A stretch of DNA of 64,000 nucleotides from Rhizobium sp. WSM4643 (GTDB taxonomy: Bacteria; Pseudomonadota; Alphaproteobacteria; Rhizobiales; Rhizobiaceae), in assembly GCF_025152745.1 (NCBI RefSeq), contig NZ_CP104040.1, forward strand, positions 3,778,501 through 3,842,500. The letters run 5' to 3'. Positions 45,610 through 54,008 of this stretch are shown here, piece by piece. The notes under the pieces are model-generated. The model was not told the origin of the DNA and did no database searches. It worked only from the letters and a program-made list of their open reading frames with translations. How positions within the stretch are numbered: the stretch's first letter is position 1; each line of letters begins with the position of its first letter. Position numbers and translations under genes: made by a program.

Positions 45610-46863
45610 TCAGTGCGCCACCGCCGCCGCAGCAGCCTCGTCGATCAGCCGGCCGCTACGGAAACGTTCCAGCGTCAGGCCGGCGTTGAACTTATGCGGT
45701 TCGTCGCGGGCGATCAGATGGGCGAAGAGATTGGCCGAACCCGGCGTCGCCTTGAAGCCGCCGGTGCCCCAGCCGCAATTGACGTAGAGCCCGGGAACCG
45801 GCGTCTTCGACTGGATCGCCGAACGGTCCGGCGTATTGTCGACGATGCCGCCCCATTGCCGCATCATCTTGACGCGCCGGAACATCGGGAAGAGTTCGCA
45901 GATGGCGTCGAGCGTGTGCGTGATGATCTGCAGCCCGCCGGTCTGGGAATAGGAATTGTACTGGTCGGTTCCGGCGCCGATGACGAGCTCTCCCTTGTCG
46001 GACTGGGAGATATAGGCATGCACCGTGTTCGACATGACGACGCAGGGAAAGATCGGCTTCAGCGGTTCGGAAACCAGCGCCTGCAGCGGGCTCGATTGCA
46101 GCGGCACGCGCACGCCAGCCATCTGCATGACGGTGGTCGTATGGCCGGCTGCCGACACCGCCACCTTCCTGGCGCCGATGAAGCCACGCGAGGTCTCGAC
46201 CCCGGTCACCCGTCCATCTGCGCCGCGCCGGATGCCGGTCACTTCGCAATTCTGAATGATGTGCGCACCGCGGTCTGAGGCGGCCCGCGCATAACCCCAC
46301 GCAACCGCGTCGTGCCGCGCCGTACCGCCGCGCCGCTGCAGTGCCGCCCCGTTGATCGGGTAGCGCGCGCTGGCCGAGATATCGAGCGGCGGACAATAGG
46401 CCTTCGCCTGTTCCGGCGTCAGCCATTCATTGTCGATGCCATAGAGCCGGTTTGCATGGATATGCCGCTTGAAGGACTGCTGATCGTGAATATTGTGCGA
46501 GAGCATCATCACGCCACGCGGCGAATACATCACATTGTAGTTGAGCTCCTGGGAAAGCCCCTCCCAGAGCTTCATCGAATGCTCGTAGATGTGCATGCTC
46601 TCTTCGTAGAGATAGTTCGAGCGGATGATGGTCGTGTTGCGCCCGGTATTGCCGCCGCCGAGCCAGCCCTTCTCGATCACCGCCACATTGGTGATGCCGT
46701 GCTCCTTGGCGAGATAGTAGGCAGCACCCAGCCCGTGGCCGCCGGCGCCGATGATGACGACGTCGTATTCGGCGCGCGGCTCCGGTGACGTCCACTGCTT
46801 CTCCCAGCCCCTGTGGCCGCGAAGGGCCTCCCGTGCCACGGCAAAAACCGAATATTTCCGCAT
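45610..46863 (-). CDS. soxB: Sarcosine oxidase beta subunit
   Basis: This 417-residue flavoprotein begins MRKYSVFAVAREALRGHRGW. The FAD-binding motif is DVVIIGAGGHGLGAAYYLAK, and the family sequence GGGNTGRNTTIIRSNYLYEE follows. The C-terminal GWGTGGFKATPGSANLFAHL closes the flavin site. It carries the non-covalent FAD and covalent FMN where sarcosine is oxidised. It is the first gene of soxBDAG on the minus strand. AGAAGGCGG precedes the ATG at 46863; the frame extends to 46974 through arginine-rich sequence that is probably not translated. Confidence 0.95.
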   Translation of the reverse strand: MRKYSVFAVAREALRGHRGWEKQWTSPEPRAEYDVVIIGAGGHGLGAAYYLAKEHGITNVAVIEKGWLGGGNTGRNTTIIRSNYLYEESMHIYEHSMKLWEGLSQELNYNVMYSPRGVMMLSHNIHDQQSFKRHIHANRLYGIDNEWLTPEQAKAYCPPLDISASARYPINGAALQRRGGTARHDAVAWGYARAASDRGAHIIQNCEVTGIRRGADGRVTGVETSRGFIGARKVAVSAAGHTTTVMQMAGVRVPLQSSPLQALVSEPLKPIFPCVVMSNTVHAYISQSDKGELVIGAGTDQYNSYSQTGGLQIITHTLDAICELFPMFRRVKMMRQWGGIVDNTPDRSAIQSKTPVPGLYVNCGWGTGGFKATPGSANLFAHLIARDEPHKFNAGLTLERFRSGRLIDEAAAAAVAH

Positions 46864-47116
46864 CCGCCTTCTTCTCCTTCGGGAAAGGGCTTGTTTTCCG
46901 CGCTCATACAAATCGCAAATCCAAATGCGGCACAACGGTTCTTTTGCGACGCGCGAGAGCTTTGGTTTCGACACGCTGAAGAGAATGCCGCTTCAGACGG
47001 ATGGCGTCGGAGTTTGAATTTCCGCTTTGCAGCCCGCCGGTCCGCTCACCCAAGAGGGTTAGAAGACAAGCAATTGCTAAAATGTTAACAATCACATGTT
47101 GTGGGGTATGTGTATC

Positions 47117-48100
47117 ATGTGGGGTTGGCGCTCAGTATCAGTCGCGACGCTTTGCATCGCGTTAAGCAGCGCGTGGCCGGCACCCGCCGCCGAGCCGGTC
47201 GGCCAGGCTGTCGTCATCAAGACAGAGGTGACGGGACAGAGCGGTCCTATCGAGGTCGACACCAGCGTTCATCGCAACGAGCGCATCAAGACATCGCAAT
47301 CGGGGCTTGGCCAGTTCCTGTTTCGTGACGGCACAAAGCTCGCCGTCGGCTGGGGTTCGTCGGTCGTCATCGACAAATATGTCTTCGATGATTCCCAATC
47401 GGTCAAGAAACTGACCATCAGGGCGGCAAAGGGCACATTTCGCTGGGTCAGCGGCAGTTCCAACTCCTCGGCCTACCAGATCCTGACGCCGGCCGGCACG
47501 ATTGGCGTACGCGGCACCGCTTTCGATTTCTACGTCGGCCCTGACGGCACGACCGCCGTCGTGCTGCTGAATGGTGCTGCCCGTTTCTGCGGTCCGGGCG
47601 GCTGCCGGCAGTTGCAGCAGCGCTGCGATTGCGTGGTGGCCAAGCCGAACGGCAATATGTCGGCGGCGCGCCGGGTCGATCCGAGCATCTTCGCGACGCT
47701 CGGAAATGAGCGCGCCCTGCCCTTCCTCTCCGGCAATCAGCGGCTTGCGGGCGGCATCGGCATGCTCGGCGGCTGCAATATGGCCTCCGTCGCGCCGGAA
47801 AGAAAGGACAGAAACCGGCCTCCGTCTCCGGCTTCGCCCGTGCCGCAGAGGCAGGATCCGCCGCAGAAACAGGCCGAGCCGCAGAAGGAGCGGCCGACAA
47901 AGCCTGACACGCCGCATCACGACGAACCGGATAAACCCGACAAGCATGATGGCCGCGGCCGGCATGAACATCACGATCAGCATGATGATCACGACTATCA
48001 CGATCAAGGGCATCATCGCGATCACGATCACGATAGAGATCGCGATCGTGATGGGGACAGGAACCACGACAGGGGCCGGAATTTCAATCGCAACCGCTGA
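47117..48100 (+). CDS. Secreted FecR-domain protein with His/Asp-rich tail
   Basis: This protein of about 327 residues starts with a signal peptide (MWGWRSVSVATLCIALSSAW, cleavage after PAAA). A FecR-like beta domain follows: LFRDGTKLAVGWGSSVVIDK, KGTFRWVSGSSNSSAYQI and TPAGTIGVRGTAFDFYVG. Three or four cysteines sit in FCGPGGCRQLQQRCDC. A proline-rich linker (near residue 235) leads to a tail of about 70 residues dominated by His, Asp and Arg (for example HEHHDQHDDHDYHDQGHH), a likely metal-binding or flexible segment. Stand-alone FecR-domain proteins are often envelope-linked rather than iron-specific. Starts at 47096 and 47108 are possible. It diverges from soxB and converges on a cyclase gene. 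Confidence 0.8.
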   Translation: MWGWRSVSVATLCIALSSAWPAPAAEPVGQAVVIKTEVTGQSGPIEVDTSVHRNERIKTSQSGLGQFLFRDGTKLAVGWGSSVVIDKYVFDDSQSVKKLTIRAAKGTFRWVSGSSNSSAYQILTPAGTIGVRGTAFDFYVGPDGTTAVVLLNGAARFCGPGGCRQLQQRCDCVVAKPNGNMSAARRVDPSIFATLGNERALPFLSGNQRLAGGIGMLGGCNMASVAPERKDRNRPPSPASPVPQRQDPPQKQAEPQKERPTKPDTPHHDEPDKPDKHDGRGRHEHHDQHDDHDYHDQGHHRDHDHDRDRDRDGDRNHDRGRNFNRNR

Positions 48101-48105
48101 TGCCG

Positions 48106-50277
48106 TTAATCGGCGACGCTCTTCTCGAATCCATCAGGCACCTCGCGGAAGTGATCGCTTCTGCCGGATATCCGCCGGTAGAATTCCGCCAGACCGCCGA
48201 TCACTTTCGCCGCCCTGAGCTTTGCCGTGCCGATAAGCTTGCGCGTGTTTTTCGAATGCGAATGCAGCGCCTGCGTCAGCTGCTCGTGAACGACCGCAAG
48301 CGCGGCGAACTCCGCAGAGGCTGCAACGCGTTCGTCGCCGACGACGGCGAGAATCTGCGTTCGGCTGCTCTTCCCCTTGAGCGGAATGGCGCCGGCCTCG
48401 ATCAGCGCCATTCCCTGCACCGATCTCGCCGTGCTGTCTGATATCAGAATATCGAAACCGACCTCTTTGCAGCATGATTCCAGCCGCGCCGCAATGTTGA
48501 CGGCATCGCCGACGGCCGAATAGTTGAAGCGCGTCTTGGCGCCCATATTGCCGACGCAGGCAAGGCCGGTATGGATGCCAATGCCGATCCCGACCTCTTG
48601 TCCGGATCCGAAGCCGAAAGCGTCGCCGGCGTTCAGTTCGGCCAGCGTTTCGCGCATGGCGAGCGCTGCGCGAACGGCCTTGGTTTCATGATCCGCCACA
48701 TCGACGGGTGCATTCCAGAACGCCATGATCGAATCGCCGATAAACTTGTCGAGCGTGCCTTCATTGGCTACTACATGGCGGCTCAGCGCATCGAGCAACG
48801 TATTCAGGAATGCGACCACGGCAGTCGGCGCCAGCCGCTCGCTGATCTCGGTGAAGCTCCTGACATCGACGAACATGACCGTCAGCTCGCGATCGTCTCC
48901 GCCGAGGCGCAACGCGTCGCGGGAATGCTCGATGCGATGGAGCAGCGACGGGGAAAGATAATGCCCGAAGGCACGCCGCACCTCGCGCCGCTCTCTATCG
49001 ATTACCAGGATCCGGAACGAGGTCGAGGCGAAATGGGTGATCGACCCGCTGATGATCGGAGCCAGCGGATCGAGGAGAAGCCCCGCATAAAGAAACGAAA
49101 GCCAAGACGCCACCAGCGCCATGGCCGTGATCAGCAGGCCGCAGGCCAGCGCGACGGCGGGACTGACGAAGGTCGTCACCCCGACGAGCAGGCATCCAAG
49201 CACGGCGATCATCAGGATTTCCAGACCGTCCGCCCAGTCGGGCCGCGAGAGAAAGCGGCCGGAGAGGATCTGCTCGACGGCCTGTGCATGCAGCGAAACG
49301 CCTGGAACGTTCTCGCCGAGCGCGGTGACGCGGATGTCCTGCAGGCCGGCCGCCGATGTCCCGACGAAGACGATGCTGCCATCGATGGCGGCGGCGACAT
49401 CTGGAGAGACCCCTTCGGCCGCAAGCACCTGCCTGGCGGATATATAACGCTCCGCCCGGTCGGGGGTGACATAGAGCCAGAGCTCGCCCGCCGCGGTTAG
49501 CGGCACGACGAAATCCCCGATCTTTACCGATGTCATGATGCCGGCGCGATCGGGCGCGCCTGATAGCACATAAGTCGATGCCCCTTGTGCGACACGCAGC
49601 GCCTCGATCGCGAGATTCGGATAGAGCTGCTCACCGTCGGTCAGGAACAGAGGGACCGCCCGTACCACCGGCGAGGGATTGCCGGGATTGAGGCTGATGT
49701 GGCCGAGTCCCGCCGCGTTGGTCTCCAATTGCGGCCGCAGCGGCGTCGAGGCACCGAGATAGGGCGGAGCCGAAACCGGGCTTTCGCCTGTAAAGGCAAA
49801 GCCCGCCTTCACCGGCGGCCGGTAATTGCCTTCATTGGAAAGGCCGAAGCCGAGTATGACGGGTTTTTCGGCAATCGATCGAGCGAATATCTCGTCGTTG
49901 TCGGGCAGTTTCTCGGCAAGCGCAGGGTCTATCCCCGCGACCTCGCGGACAACGTTGCGCGGTGACAGCCGGTCCGGCTCGGCGAAAAGAATATCGAAGG
50001 CGATGGCCGAGGCGCCCATCTCCGAAAGCCGGTTCACCAGCAAGGCCATCCGGTCGCGCGGCCAGGGCCATTGGCCGAATTCGTGCAGCGAGGCCTCGTC
50101 GATGTCGATCACGCGGACCGGCATTGGCTCGAAGGTTCTGGGAACCAGCCGCTGATACTCGTCGAAGGTCACGCCGCGGATCAACTTGAAGATCCCGGGA
50201 TCACTTGCTCGAAGGATCGTCAGCGCAGTCACGATCGCCAGGCCGAGAACGACACCGATTTGCTGCGCGCGCGTCAT
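48106..50277 (-). CDS. CHASE2-domain class III adenylate/guanylate cyclase
   Basis: This 723-residue protein has a first membrane span near residues 7-23, an extracytoplasmic CHASE2 sensor to about residue 330 (VIDIDEASLHEFGQWPWPRD is its signature) and about three further spans near 355-430. A cytoplasmic cyclase domain follows: VMFVDVRSFTEISERL with the first metal Asp, KFIGDSIMAFWNAP with the second, and YSAVGDAVNIAARLES with the adenine-specifying Asp and the Asn/Arg pair intact. It makes cAMP (or cGMP) in response to an unknown periplasmic cue. The ATG at 50277 was chosen; the frame runs to 50358. It diverges from another cyclase. Confidence 0.93.
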   Translation of the reverse strand: MTRAQQIGVVLGLAIVTALTILRASDPGIFKLIRGVTFDEYQRLVPRTFEPMPVRVIDIDEASLHEFGQWPWPRDRMALLVNRLSEMGASAIAFDILFAEPDRLSPRNVVREVAGIDPALAEKLPDNDEIFARSIAEKPVILGFGLSNEGNYRPPVKAGFAFTGESPVSAPPYLGASTPLRPQLETNAAGLGHISLNPGNPSPVVRAVPLFLTDGEQLYPNLAIEALRVAQGASTYVLSGAPDRAGIMTSVKIGDFVVPLTAAGELWLYVTPDRAERYISARQVLAAEGVSPDVAAAIDGSIVFVGTSAAGLQDIRVTALGENVPGVSLHAQAVEQILSGRFLSRPDWADGLEILMIAVLGCLLVGVTTFVSPAVALACGLLITAMALVASWLSFLYAGLLLDPLAPIISGSITHFASTSFRILVIDRERREVRRAFGHYLSPSLLHRIEHSRDALRLGGDDRELTVMFVDVRSFTEISERLAPTAVVAFLNTLLDALSRHVVANEGTLDKFIGDSIMAFWNAPVDVADHETKAVRAALAMRETLAELNAGDAFGFGSGQEVGIGIGIHTGLACVGNMGAKTRFNYSAVGDAVNIAARLESCCKEVGFDILISDSTARSVQGMALIEAGAIPLKGKSSRTQILAVVGDERVAASAEFAALAVVHEQLTQALHSHSKNTRKLIGTAKLRAAKVIGGLAEFYRRISGRSDHFREVPDGFEKSVAD

Positions 50278-50561
50278 GATCTCACCGGGTGTCCCCTCCC
50301 ACGGCCGGCAGGGCGATCCGCACCTGCCGGCAGACAAGCTACGCCGCTTTCCTCCCAAACGCCATTCGCAGATGCATCCCGGGCGGTCTCTTTTCAGCCT
50401 CCCGCATTTCGTTTTCCGGGGACCGGCAGGGAACCGTCTTCAATACGGCCACGCCTCCGGATTTCGCCGGGCTTTTGCCTGGATGAAAAGGCTTCAACCT
50501 TGCCCGGCGCGCGGTGAAATGCTCTTGTAACGATCGATAATCGAATGCTCTTTCGAGAAGG

Positions 50562-52163
50562 GTGAAGGTCGCCGTGATTTCCGAATCCGCCCCACGCCGA
50601 AGCGGCTACTGGCTGATTATCGTCGTGCTGGCAATGCTCGCCGGGCTGCCGCTTGCCGTCTGGCTTGATATCAGCGATCTCTCGGGCAACACCCTACGGC
50701 GCCAGGCCGGTGACATGAGCTCGCTGATATCGAGCATCCGCTCCTATTATTCCACGAATGTCGTGGGGCGCGTTCTCGCCGCCCATGCCAGCGGCGCGAC
50801 CGAGGGCACGGTGGTCTCCCACAACTATGCGAATATATCAGGCGCCATCCCGCTGCCGGCCACGCTTTCCCTGGAGCTCGGCGACGTCATCAAGGAGCAG
50901 CAGGCCAATATCACCTATCGTTTCGTCTCCGACCTGCCGTTCAGAAGCCGCGCGTCCCACGAGCTCGACGACTTCGAGAAAAAAGCGCTCGCCGCGTTGC
51001 GCGCCAATCCGCAGCAGACCCTGAACGAGCTCACCCGCGTCGGATTGACCGATACCTTGCGGTTCATCACCCCCGTCGTTATGGGCCAGGCCTGTGTTGC
51101 CTGCCATAATACCCACCCCGAAAGCCCGAAGACCGATTGGAAGGTGGGCGACGTGCGCGGCATTCAGGAAGTCATCATCAGGCAGCCCTACGCTAGCAAC
51201 GTCTTCGCCTTCAAATACCTGCTCTGCTATTTTCTTTTCGTCGCCGTCATCGGCATCAGCTTCATTGTGCTCCAGCGGCAGCAGACGCGCGCGATCCACA
51301 GCGCCAACCAAGATCTGGAAGCGGCGAACGAATTCCTCGCCAGCGTTTCGATGAAGATTTCGCGCTATCTCTCGCCGCAGATCTACAAGAGCATCTTCTC
51401 CGGCCAGAAGGACGTGGTGGTCCATACAGAGCGCAAGCGCCTGACGATTTTCTTCTCCGACATCAAGGACTTCACGGCGACGACCGAGCGCCTGCAACCG
51501 GAAGCCCTGACGGAGATGCTCAACGAATATCTGACCGAGATGTCGAACATTGCCCTGGAGCATGGCGGCACGGTGGACAAGTTCATCGGCGACGCGATGC
51601 TGGTCTTCTTCGGCGATCCCGACACCAGAGGCCCCGAAGAGGATGCGAAAGCATGTCTGCGCATGGCCGTCGACATGCAGCGCCGTCTCGGCGAACTCAA
51701 GGACAGATGGCGCAGAAACGGCACCGAAGAGCCTTTCGTCGTCCGCATGGGTGTAAACAGCGGCTATTGCAACGTCGGCAATTTCGGCAGCAACGACCGC
51801 ATGGACTACACGATCATCGGGGCGGAGGCCAATCTCGCAGCCCGGCTGCAATCGATCGCCCAGGGAGGAGAGATCGTCATCAGCTACGAAACCTACGCGC
51901 TGGTGAACGAAATCGTCGACGCCCATCCCCTGCCGCCGATCACCATGAAGGGCATACAGCGCGAGATCGTGCCCTATGCGGTGGATGGGTTGACGCTCGG
52001 TGCGGACCACAAAAGCCGAGTTCTCAGCGAGCACCTCTCGGGCCTTGACCTGCATTTGGATATGAGCCGGCTGGAGCCTGCCGATCGCCTCCGAGTGAGG
52101 ACGGCTCTCAAGGAGGCGATCGCCGCGCTGGACGAAACCCTGCCCGAAACCGCCGGATCGTGA
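50562..52163 (+). CDS. Class III cyclase with periplasmic DUF3365 (c-type heme) sensor
   Basis: This 533-residue protein has spans near residues 17-35 and 212-237 bounding a periplasmic domain of the DUF3365/Tll0287 type. The CVACH motif at residues 178-182 is a c-type heme attachment site. The cyclase domain (about 290-480) has FFSDIKDFTATTERL and DKFIGDAMLVFFGDP for the metal Asp pair, and YTIIGAEANLAARLQS, where Ala replaces the usual adenine-specifying Asp while Asn and Arg remain. It probably senses redox state or a gas ligand and signals through a cyclic nucleotide. GTG at 50562 is the chosen start; GTG at 50574 is an alternative. Confidence 0.9.
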   Translation: MKVAVISESAPRRSGYWLIIVVLAMLAGLPLAVWLDISDLSGNTLRRQAGDMSSLISSIRSYYSTNVVGRVLAAHASGATEGTVVSHNYANISGAIPLPATLSLELGDVIKEQQANITYRFVSDLPFRSRASHELDDFEKKALAALRANPQQTLNELTRVGLTDTLRFITPVVMGQACVACHNTHPESPKTDWKVGDVRGIQEVIIRQPYASNVFAFKYLLCYFLFVAVIGISFIVLQRQQTRAIHSANQDLEAANEFLASVSMKISRYLSPQIYKSIFSGQKDVVVHTERKRLTIFFSDIKDFTATTERLQPEALTEMLNEYLTEMSNIALEHGGTVDKFIGDAMLVFFGDPDTRGPEEDAKACLRMAVDMQRRLGELKDRWRRNGTEEPFVVRMGVNSGYCNVGNFGSNDRMDYTIIGAEANLAARLQSIAQGGEIVISYETYALVNEIVDAHPLPPITMKGIQREIVPYAVDGLTLGADHKSRVLSEHLSGLDLHLDMSRLEPADRLRVRTALKEAIAALDETLPETAGS

Positions 52164-52340
52164 CCGGATATCGGGCAAGCATGATTTTTCCGTGCGCCTC
52201 CCATCTCCATCTGGACTTCCCGTGCCCAATCTGCTATCCCGCATCACCAATCGCAAGGCTGCGGCCGCGCGAACGTTATTGTTTTGCCTCTGGCCGCTGC
52301 GCCGCCTCCGGCATCAACCAACCAAAGGAACGTGATTCTC

Positions 52341-52556
52341 GTGCAGGTACTTGTCCGCGATAACAATGTTGATCAGGCTCTCCGCGCTCTCAAGAAGAAG
52401 ATGCAGCGCGAAGGCATTTTCCGCGAAATGAAGATGCGCGACTACTACGAGAAGCCGTCGCAGAAGCGTGCTCGCGAAAAGGCCGAGGCTGTTCGCCGTG
52501 TTCGCAAGCTGGCCCGTAAGCGCGCTCAGCGCGAGGGTCTGGTTGCAGCGCGCTGA
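52341..52556 (+). CDS. rpsU: 30S ribosomal protein S21
   Basis: This 71-residue basic protein is normal length, with [20 protein letters not shown] then [20 protein letters not shown] and an Arg/Lys-rich C-terminus. S21 helps the 30S subunit engage mRNA. The start is a GTG at 52341, which reads Met-Gln-Val-Leu-Val as in other rhizobia. A second in-frame GTG at 52332 lies closer to AAAGGA and cannot be excluded. A modest terminator follows. Confidence 0.93.
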   Translation: MQVLVRDNNVDQALRALKKKMQREGIFREMKMRDYYEKPSQKRAREKAEAVRRVRKLARKRAQREGLVAAR

Positions 52557-52563
52557 GCATTTC

Positions 52564-52583
52564 CGTCGTTTTTTCGACGTTTT
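52564..52583 (+). terminator. Modest terminator after rpsU
   Basis: CGTCG (52564-52568), a T6 loop, CGACG (52575-52579) and TTTT. The stem is only 5 bp, so read-through into the TPR lipoprotein gene is likely. Confidence 0.5.
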
Positions 52584-52690
52584 CAGATGCATTGTGGCGG
52601 GGGCGATGGGTTCGCCGCCGCCTTTTTTAGTTTGCCGCTGAGGATTGCATATCCGCGCACCGGATATGCCGCATGGGGAAAGCGAGCCGA

Positions 52691-53560
52691 ATGGCTGTCA
52701 ACATCTTCAAACCGTCCCGCGCTTTGCGCTTGCAGAAAATGGCATTCCTGCCCGCTTTGGCGCTGGCAGCAATGTTCGGGCTCGCCGGCTGCGAGACGAC
52801 CAATACCTCGGATGCCGTGATTAGCATCGATAAGGCGCAGGGTTCGGAAGAGAACATCGCCTCGCTGACGGCGGTCATCAACGCCAATCCGAGGGATCCC
52901 GAAGGTTACAACGTCCGTGGTTCCGCCTATGGTCGCGCTGGCCAGTTCCGCCCGGCGCTGAACGATTTCAACACGGCGCTGCAGATCAATCCGCGGTTTT
53001 TCCAGGCTTACGCCAACCGCGCCCTCGTCTATCGCAATATGGGCCAACAGGCCCAGGCGATTGCCGACTACAATGCCGCCCTGCAGATCAATCCGAGCTA
53101 CGACGTTGCCTATATCGGCCGTGGCAATGTCTACCGCATGGCCGGCCAAGACGACCAGGCCTTCAACGATTTCGACAAGGCGATCCAGCTCGGCACCACC
53201 GATGGCCGCGCCTATCACAATCGTGGCCTGATCTATCAGAAGCGCAATCAGCAGGATAAGGCGATCGACGATTTCTCGAAAGCGATCTCGCTCGCGCCGA
53301 ATTCGCCAGAGCCCTATAATGGCCGCGGCATTTCCTATATCGCGCTGAACGACGATGACAACGCCTTTGCCGATTTCAACCATGCGATCGAGCTCAACGG
53401 CAACATCGCCGAATCCTGGGCCAACCAGGCGCTCGTCTACGAACGCCGCGGCGACAAGGCGAAGGCGGCCCGCTCCTATCGCCACGCGGTCGGCCTCGAT
53501 GCCAAATACCAGCCGGCTCGCGACGGGCTTGCCCGCGTCGGCGTGGCCCCAGCCGGCTAA
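52691..53560 (+). CDS. TPR-repeat lipoprotein (NlpI-like)
   Basis: This 289-residue protein starts MAVNIFKPSRALRLQKMAFL with a lipoprotein signal ending in the lipobox LAGC (Cys about residue 35). At least six TPR units follow (NVRGSAYGRAGQFRPALNDF, YANRALVYRNMGQQAQAIAD, and so on), each with the usual small residue/aromatic spacing. It should sit on the periplasmic face of a membrane as a scaffold, as NlpI does for envelope peptidases. It begins 134 bases after rpsU. ATG at 52673 is an alternative start. Confidence 0.88.
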   Translation: MAVNIFKPSRALRLQKMAFLPALALAAMFGLAGCETTNTSDAVISIDKAQGSEENIASLTAVINANPRDPEGYNVRGSAYGRAGQFRPALNDFNTALQINPRFFQAYANRALVYRNMGQQAQAIADYNAALQINPSYDVAYIGRGNVYRMAGQDDQAFNDFDKAIQLGTTDGRAYHNRGLIYQKRNQQDKAIDDFSKAISLAPNSPEPYNGRGISYIALNDDDNAFADFNHAIELNGNIAESWANQALVYERRGDKAKAARSYRHAVGLDAKYQPARDGLARVGVAPAG

Positions 53561-54008
53561 AGACATAATTGAGCGGCCCGAAGCATCGCGCGGACCGCAA
53601 CCGCCATTTACCGGTCGCACCACCTATCGGACACCGGCAAAGGCCCTGATGATTCAAGCGAATCTTCCGGCTTTGGATATCATCGAGGTGATATTGTGCC
53701 ACGCCAGGCGGTGGAAGCGACGTGGCGCAAAGTCAGTCGCACCGCCTTGCCAAGAGAAGCCGAAAAAGCGTCTGTCGTCGTCGATGGCCGGTCATAGTAT
53801 GTTGCAACCTGCTCTTGCTCCCCCTAACATGGACCTGCTTCGATAGCCCGCTATCGGACGTTTGAACACGTGTTGGGGGCGGTTTGCGAGAGATGTGGAT
53901 CTTTGCTGTCCTGGCCGCAAGCGAAAAACGTTGCGGGCCACGCGCATTACAGCGCTGCGCGTCTTTTCAGACGCGCAAAGGACATTGCGACATTTTGAAT
54001 TGCGGCAG
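53561..54008. other. Intergenic region before the HWE kinase gene
   Basis: These 448 bases hold no supported gene. A 10-bp inverted repeat with a 17-base spacer, TTGTGCCACG (about 53695-53704) and CGTGGCGCAA (about 53722-53731), lies near the middle. A partial bipartite repeat occupies 53949-53999 (own entry). The kinase frame is open to 53862, but its first 49 codons run through the repeat. Confidence 0.4.
53949..53999. repeat. Interspersed palindromic repeat, arm A plus linker
   Basis: TACAGCGCTGCGCGTC-ttttca-GACGCGC and the tail ACATTTTGAA match the reverse complement of arm A and linker of the element at 18951-19050, with about seven differences. Arm B is missing. It ends 10 bases before the ATG of the HWE kinase, inside the probable leader. 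Confidence 0.82.

Noticed and set aside
47930..48095. Short tandem repeats of GATCAC-like units, possible CRISPR or satellite
   Set aside because: The units are irregular, have no spacers and stay in frame as His/Asp/Arg codons at the end of the FecR-domain gene.
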